Assembly (NCBI GenBank): GCA_030693565.1
Contig: JAUYAJ010000282.1
Location: 1 to 9,467, forward strand
Length of the DNA stretch: 9,467 nucleotides
Direction: 5' to 3'
Source of the DNA: Rubrivivax sp.
GTDB taxonomy: Bacteria > Pseudomonadota > Gammaproteobacteria > Burkholderiales > Burkholderiaceae_C
The position numbers and the translations under genes are program-made. Below are positions 7,112-9,467 of the stretch, in pieces. Positions within the stretch are counted from its first letter, which is position 1, and each line of letters starts with the position of its first letter. The notes beneath the pieces are model-generated. The model saw only the letters and a program-made list of their open reading frames with translations. It was not told the origin of the DNA and did no database searches.

Positions 7112-8281
7112 ATGTCGACCATCGAACTCATAGCCCCGCTGCACGAGCAGATGACCGCCTGGCGGCGCGACATTCACGCCCACCCCGAGCTTGGCTTCGA
7201 AGAGTCGCGCACTGCCGAACTGGTGGCGCGACAACTTGAAGCCGAGGGCATCGACGTGGTGCGCGGTGTCGGCCGCACCGGCGTCGTCGGCACGCTGCGG
7301 GTTGGCAGCAGCACGCGCTCTGTGGGGCTGCGCGCCGACATGGACGCGCTGCCCATCACCGAAGCCAATGCCTTCGCCCACCGCTCGCAGCATGCCGGCG
7401 TCATGCACGCCTGCGGCCACGACGGCCACACGGCGATGCTGCTCGGCGCCGCCAGCCACCTGGCGCGCACGCGGCGCTTCGACGGCGTCGTGCACTTCAT
7501 CTTCCAGCCCGCCGAAGAAGGCCTGGGCGGCGCCAAGGCGATGATCGACGACGGCCTCTTCGAGCGCTTTCCCTGCGACGCCATCTTCGGCATGCACAAC
7601 CGGCCCAGCCTGGCGGTGGGGCGCTTTGCCGTGCGCGGCGGGCCGATGATGGCCGGCGGCGCCTTCTTCGACATCCGCGTCACCGGCCGTGGCGCGCATG
7701 GCGCGCGGCCCGAGGCCAGCGTCGACGCCGCGCTGGTGGCGGCGCAGATTGCGGTGTCGCTGCAAAGCATCGTCGCGCGCAACGTCGCGCCGGTGCAGAC
7801 GGCGGTGGTGTCGGTGACGCGCATCCACGCCGGCGAGGCCTACAACGTGATCCCGCAGACCGCCACGCTGGGCGGCACGGTGCGCGCGTTCTCGAAAGAG
7901 GTGATGGCGCTGATCGAGGTCTCGATGCGGCGCATCGCCGAAAGCACCGCCGCGGCCTTCGGCGCCAGCGCCGAACTCGACTTCCGCGCCCTCTTCGCGC
8001 CGACCGTGAACGACACCGCCGAGGCCGACTTCGCGGCGCGCATCTGCGGCGAACTGGTTGGTGCCGACAAGGTCGACCGCCAGCCGCCGCTGATCATGGC
8101 CTCGGAGGACTTCTCCTTCATGCTCGAGCAGGTGCCCGGCTGCTACATCAACATCGGCAACGGCGAAGGCGAAGGCGGCTGCGAAGTGCACAACCCGGGC
8201 TACGACTTCAACGACGCCGCGCTGCCGCTGGGCGCGGCTTTCTACGCCCGGCTGGTCGAGACGCGGCTGGCAACCAGCTGA
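7112..8281 (+). CDS. M20D amidohydrolase, hippurate hydrolase-like
   Basis: A 389-residue cytoplasmic enzyme of the M20 (HipO/IAA-amino acid hydrolase) family, which cleaves N-acyl amino acids such as hippurate using two metal ions; length is normal. The opening AWRRDIHAHPELGFEE is diagnostic. Metal and catalytic residues are all seen: Cys101 and His103 in HACGHDGH, Glu135/Glu136 in FQPAEEG (base and ligand), His162 in GMHN, and His360 in EVHNPGYDFND. The lid/dimerisation domain spans about 178-295, with His196 in GRGAHGARPE. The ATG at 7112 has GGAG (7100-7103) 8 nt upstream. It is divergent from one hydrolase and convergent, with a 7-bp gap, with another. I leave out a gene symbol because hippurate hydrolase, acetyl-diaminopimelate and IAA-conjugate enzymes cannot be told apart by eye. 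Confidence 0.93.
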   Translation: MSTIELIAPLHEQMTAWRRDIHAHPELGFEESRTAELVARQLEAEGIDVVRGVGRTGVVGTLRVGSSTRSVGLRADMDALPITEANAFAHRSQHAGVMHACGHDGHTAMLLGAASHLARTRRFDGVVHFIFQPAEEGLGGAKAMIDDGLFERFPCDAIFGMHNRPSLAVGRFAVRGGPMMAGGAFFDIRVTGRGAHGARPEASVDAALVAAQIAVSLQSIVARNVAPVQTAVVSVTRIHAGEAYNVIPQTATLGGTVRAFSKEVMALIEVSMRRIAESTAAAFGASAELDFRALFAPTVNDTAEADFAARICGELVGADKVDRQPPLIMASEDFSFMLEQVPGCYINIGNGEGEGGCEVHNPGYDFNDAALPLGAAFYARLVETRLATS

Positions 8282-8288
8282 GCCACGA

Positions 8289-9071
8289 TCAGCCCGCGCA
8301 GCGCCCGCCGGGCGCGAGCTTCATGTGCCGCACCAGCCAGTCCTTGGCGCGCGCGCGGGCGTGGCGGGCGGCGATTTTCTCCTCGGGCGTGGCGTCGGCA
8401 CGGAAGTCGAAGGCGCGCCGCGCCAGCGGGTACATCTGCAGCTCGACCGTCACGCCGCGCTCCCACAGCGCGTAGAAGGCGCGGCCGTTGACGATGCGGC
8501 GCAGTTCGAAGTCGGCGTCGCCGATCAGCATCAGCACCGGCGCATTCACTTTCGCCAGCTCGGGCGCGACCGAGAACAGCTGCTGTGGCTCGGGTGCGTT
8601 CGGGTTCTGGAAATGGCCGTAGTAGGAAACGATGGCGGCAACATCGCGCGGCCGCCGCGCCGCCAGCAAGGTGGCGAAGTACGGTCCGCGCGAGACGCCG
8701 ACGATGCCTGCCGGCCCTTTGCAGACATCGCTGCGCGCCAGCAGCGCCGTCAGCGCGGCGTCGACATCGGCCTCGGTCTCCGGAATGTGGCGGTCGGGCC
8801 AGCGCTCGACCATGTTGCCGGCCTGCCAGTCGGGTGCCAGTACCAGAAAGCCTTGCGCCGCCAACTCGCGCATGTGGGCGCGGTCTTCGTTTTCGAAACC
8901 GCGTTTGGCATGGATGTAGAGCAGCGGCGGGTGCGGGCCGGCGCCGGCCGGCTTGGCGATCTCGAGCGGCACCTCGTAGTTGCCGGCGCGCACGTTGGAT
9001 TTCTCCAGCGGCTGGGCGGCGGCGCTGGCCGCCAGCGCGGCCCAGGCCCACAGGCTCAGCAAACGTTTCAT
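8289..9071 (-). CDS. Exported dienelactone hydrolase family protein lacking the usual catalytic His
   Basis: A 260-residue protein with a Sec signal peptide (MKRLLSLWAWAALAASAAA, cleavage likely before Gln20). The alpha/beta hydrolase pattern follows: LLYIHAKRG (50-58), GFLVLAPDW (74-82), nucleophile Ser127 in GVSRGPY, and the acid region GDADFE (Asp185/Asp187). Where family members have YPGAxHAFDF, this protein reads YPLARRAFDF. The expected catalytic His is therefore Arg219 (codon CGC, one base from CAC). The reading frame is otherwise intact and well biased, so it is not an obvious pseudogene. It may be a non-catalytic or altered member, or use another residue such as His237. The ATG at 9071 has GGAGG upstream and overlaps the stop of the DMT transporter gene as ATGA, so the two are likely co-transcribed. 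The role is unknown. Confidence 0.85.
   Translation of the reverse strand: MKRLLSLWAWAALAASAAAQPLEKSNVRAGNYEVPLEIAKPAGAGPHPPLLYIHAKRGFENEDRAHMRELAAQGFLVLAPDWQAGNMVERWPDRHIPETEADVDAALTALLARSDVCKGPAGIVGVSRGPYFATLLAARRPRDVAAIVSYYGHFQNPNAPEPQQLFSVAPELAKVNAPVLMLIGDADFELRRIVNGRAFYALWERGVTVELQMYPLARRAFDFRADATPEEKIAARHARARAKDWLVRHMKLAPGGRCAG
8301..8315 (+). terminator. GC hairpin at the M20/hydrolase convergent junction
   Basis: GCGCCC (8301-8306) pairs with GGGCGC (8310-8315) over a 3-nt loop, 19 nt after the M20 stop and inside the 3' end of the convergent hydrolase. No U-tract follows, so a terminator role is tentative. Confidence 0.3.
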
Positions 9072-9467
9072 CGGCCCTCCGTTGGCGCGGCACTGCGCAG
9101 CCGCAGCATCGCCGCTGCGGCGCCGCCCAGCACCAGGGTGAAACCCCACCAGTCGGCACTGCTCGGGCGGTCGCCCACCAGTGCCATCGCGCCCAGCACG
9201 CCGACCACCGGCACCGCCAGCGTGGTCAGCGCGGCGACGGTGGCGTCGACCTGCTCGCTGAGCTTGAACCACAGCCAGTAGGCCAGCGCCGTGCCGAGCA
9301 CGATGTGGAACAGCAGCGCCGCCAGCACCTCCGGCGTCAGCGGCCCGATCAGGCCGCGCTCGCCGGCCAGCAGCGCGCCCAGGCCGCCGCAGCCGGCGCC
9401 GATGGCGAGCTGCCAGGCGGCCAGCGTCATGCGGTCGCCCGTCACCGGCCAGCGTTTCAGCGCCACA
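9068..9467 (-). CDS. EamA/DMT-superfamily transporter, C-terminal part (cut by window edge)
   Basis: The frame is open to the right edge and ends at TGA 9070-9068, giving about 132 C-terminal residues. It contains four to five hydrophobic segments of a second EamA repeat: MTLAAWQLAIGAGCGGLGAL, VLAALLFHIVLGTALAYWLW, VDATVAALTTLAVPVVGVLG and DWWGFTLVLGGAAAAMLRL. The pattern ALAYWLW...L....A..V..L..L.PV.GVL is typical of drug/metabolite transporter family permeases of about 290-300 residues, so roughly the first half lies outside. The GTG at the edge is not a true start. The stop overlaps the start of the following exported hydrolase (ATGA), suggesting translational coupling. The substrate is unknown. 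Confidence 0.85.
   Translation of the reverse strand, partial: VALKRWPVTGDRMTLAAWQLAIGAGCGGLGALLAGERGLIGPLTPEVLAALLFHIVLGTALAYWLWFKLSEQVDATVAALTTLAVPVVGVLGAMALVGDRPSSADWWGFTLVLGGAAAAMLRLRSAAPTEGR

Noticed and set aside
7033..7173. Extended N-terminus of the 6157-7032 hydrolase
   Set aside because: It would place 47 residues before a clear signal peptide and overlap the start of the divergent M20 gene.
7076..8191. 371-codon minus-strand frame opposite the M20 gene
   Set aside because: His/Arg/Ala-rich shadow; the plus-strand M20 protein has complete metal ligands and a ribosome site.
9072..9272. Extended N-terminus of the 8289-9071 hydrolase
   Set aside because: It would overlap the DMT transporter coding region and bury the signal peptide; ATG 9071 has its own GGAGG.
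8325..9281. 318-codon plus-strand frame opposite the second hydrolase
   Set aside because: Low-complexity translation; the minus-strand gene has a signal peptide, a ribosome site and a hydrolase fold pattern.

Overview
The window is very GC-rich (roughly 70% by eye) and densely packed, with strong codon bias and long spurious reading frames on every strand. Gene content and protein style (bifunctional KatG, MlrC/M81 protein, HipO-type M20 amidohydrolase, ArsR regulator with a duplicated C-terminal motif) suggest a betaproteobacterial chromosome, probably Burkholderiales of the Rubrivivax/Leptothrix/Ideonella kind. The taxonomic call is inference. I see no IS element, integrase, phage gene, tRNA, rRNA or CRISPR array.

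Layout, left to right. (1) 1-974 (+): 3' two thirds of an MlrC/M81-family protein, cut by the window edge. (2) 931-3331 (-): a tight three-gene operon of MFS transporter, antibiotic-biosynthesis-monooxygenase (ABM) domain protein and ArsR-type regulator, joined by an ATGA overlap and a 2-nt gap. (3) 3453-3689 (+): a small conserved-looking protein of unknown function, divergent from the MFS gene and followed by a cluster of four GC-rich hairpins. (4) 3804-6002 (-): complete katG with all expected catalytic residues, preceded by a leader rich in repeats and palindromes with a plausible sigma70-type promoter. (5) 6157-7032 (-): exported dienelactone-hydrolase-like alpha/beta hydrolase with an intact triad. 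(6) 7112-8281 (+): M20D amidohydrolase (hippurate hydrolase-like), divergent from (5) across 79 bp holding a 14-bp perfect palindrome. (7) 8289-9071 (-): a second exported hydrolase of the same broad family, whose expected catalytic His is replaced by Arg. (8) 9068-9467 (-): C-terminal part of an EamA/DMT transporter, overlapping (7) by ATGA and cut by the window edge.

How the genes may work together: the MFS-ABM-ArsR set looks like a self-regulated efflux/detoxification unit for a small, possibly quinone-like or electrophilic compound. katG handles peroxide and appears to be its own transcription unit. The M20 amidohydrolase and the two hydrolases look like small-molecule hydrolysis or scavenging functions, but nothing ties them into one pathway. 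Nothing here is clearly a new multi-gene system. The most unusual points are the duplicated Cys/HLAG motif in the ArsR protein, the His-to-Arg change in hydrolase (7), the structured katG leader, the hairpin whose loop carries a stop codon, and the hairpin cluster after the small gene. No gene-free stretch exceeds 300 bases; the longest is 6003-6156.
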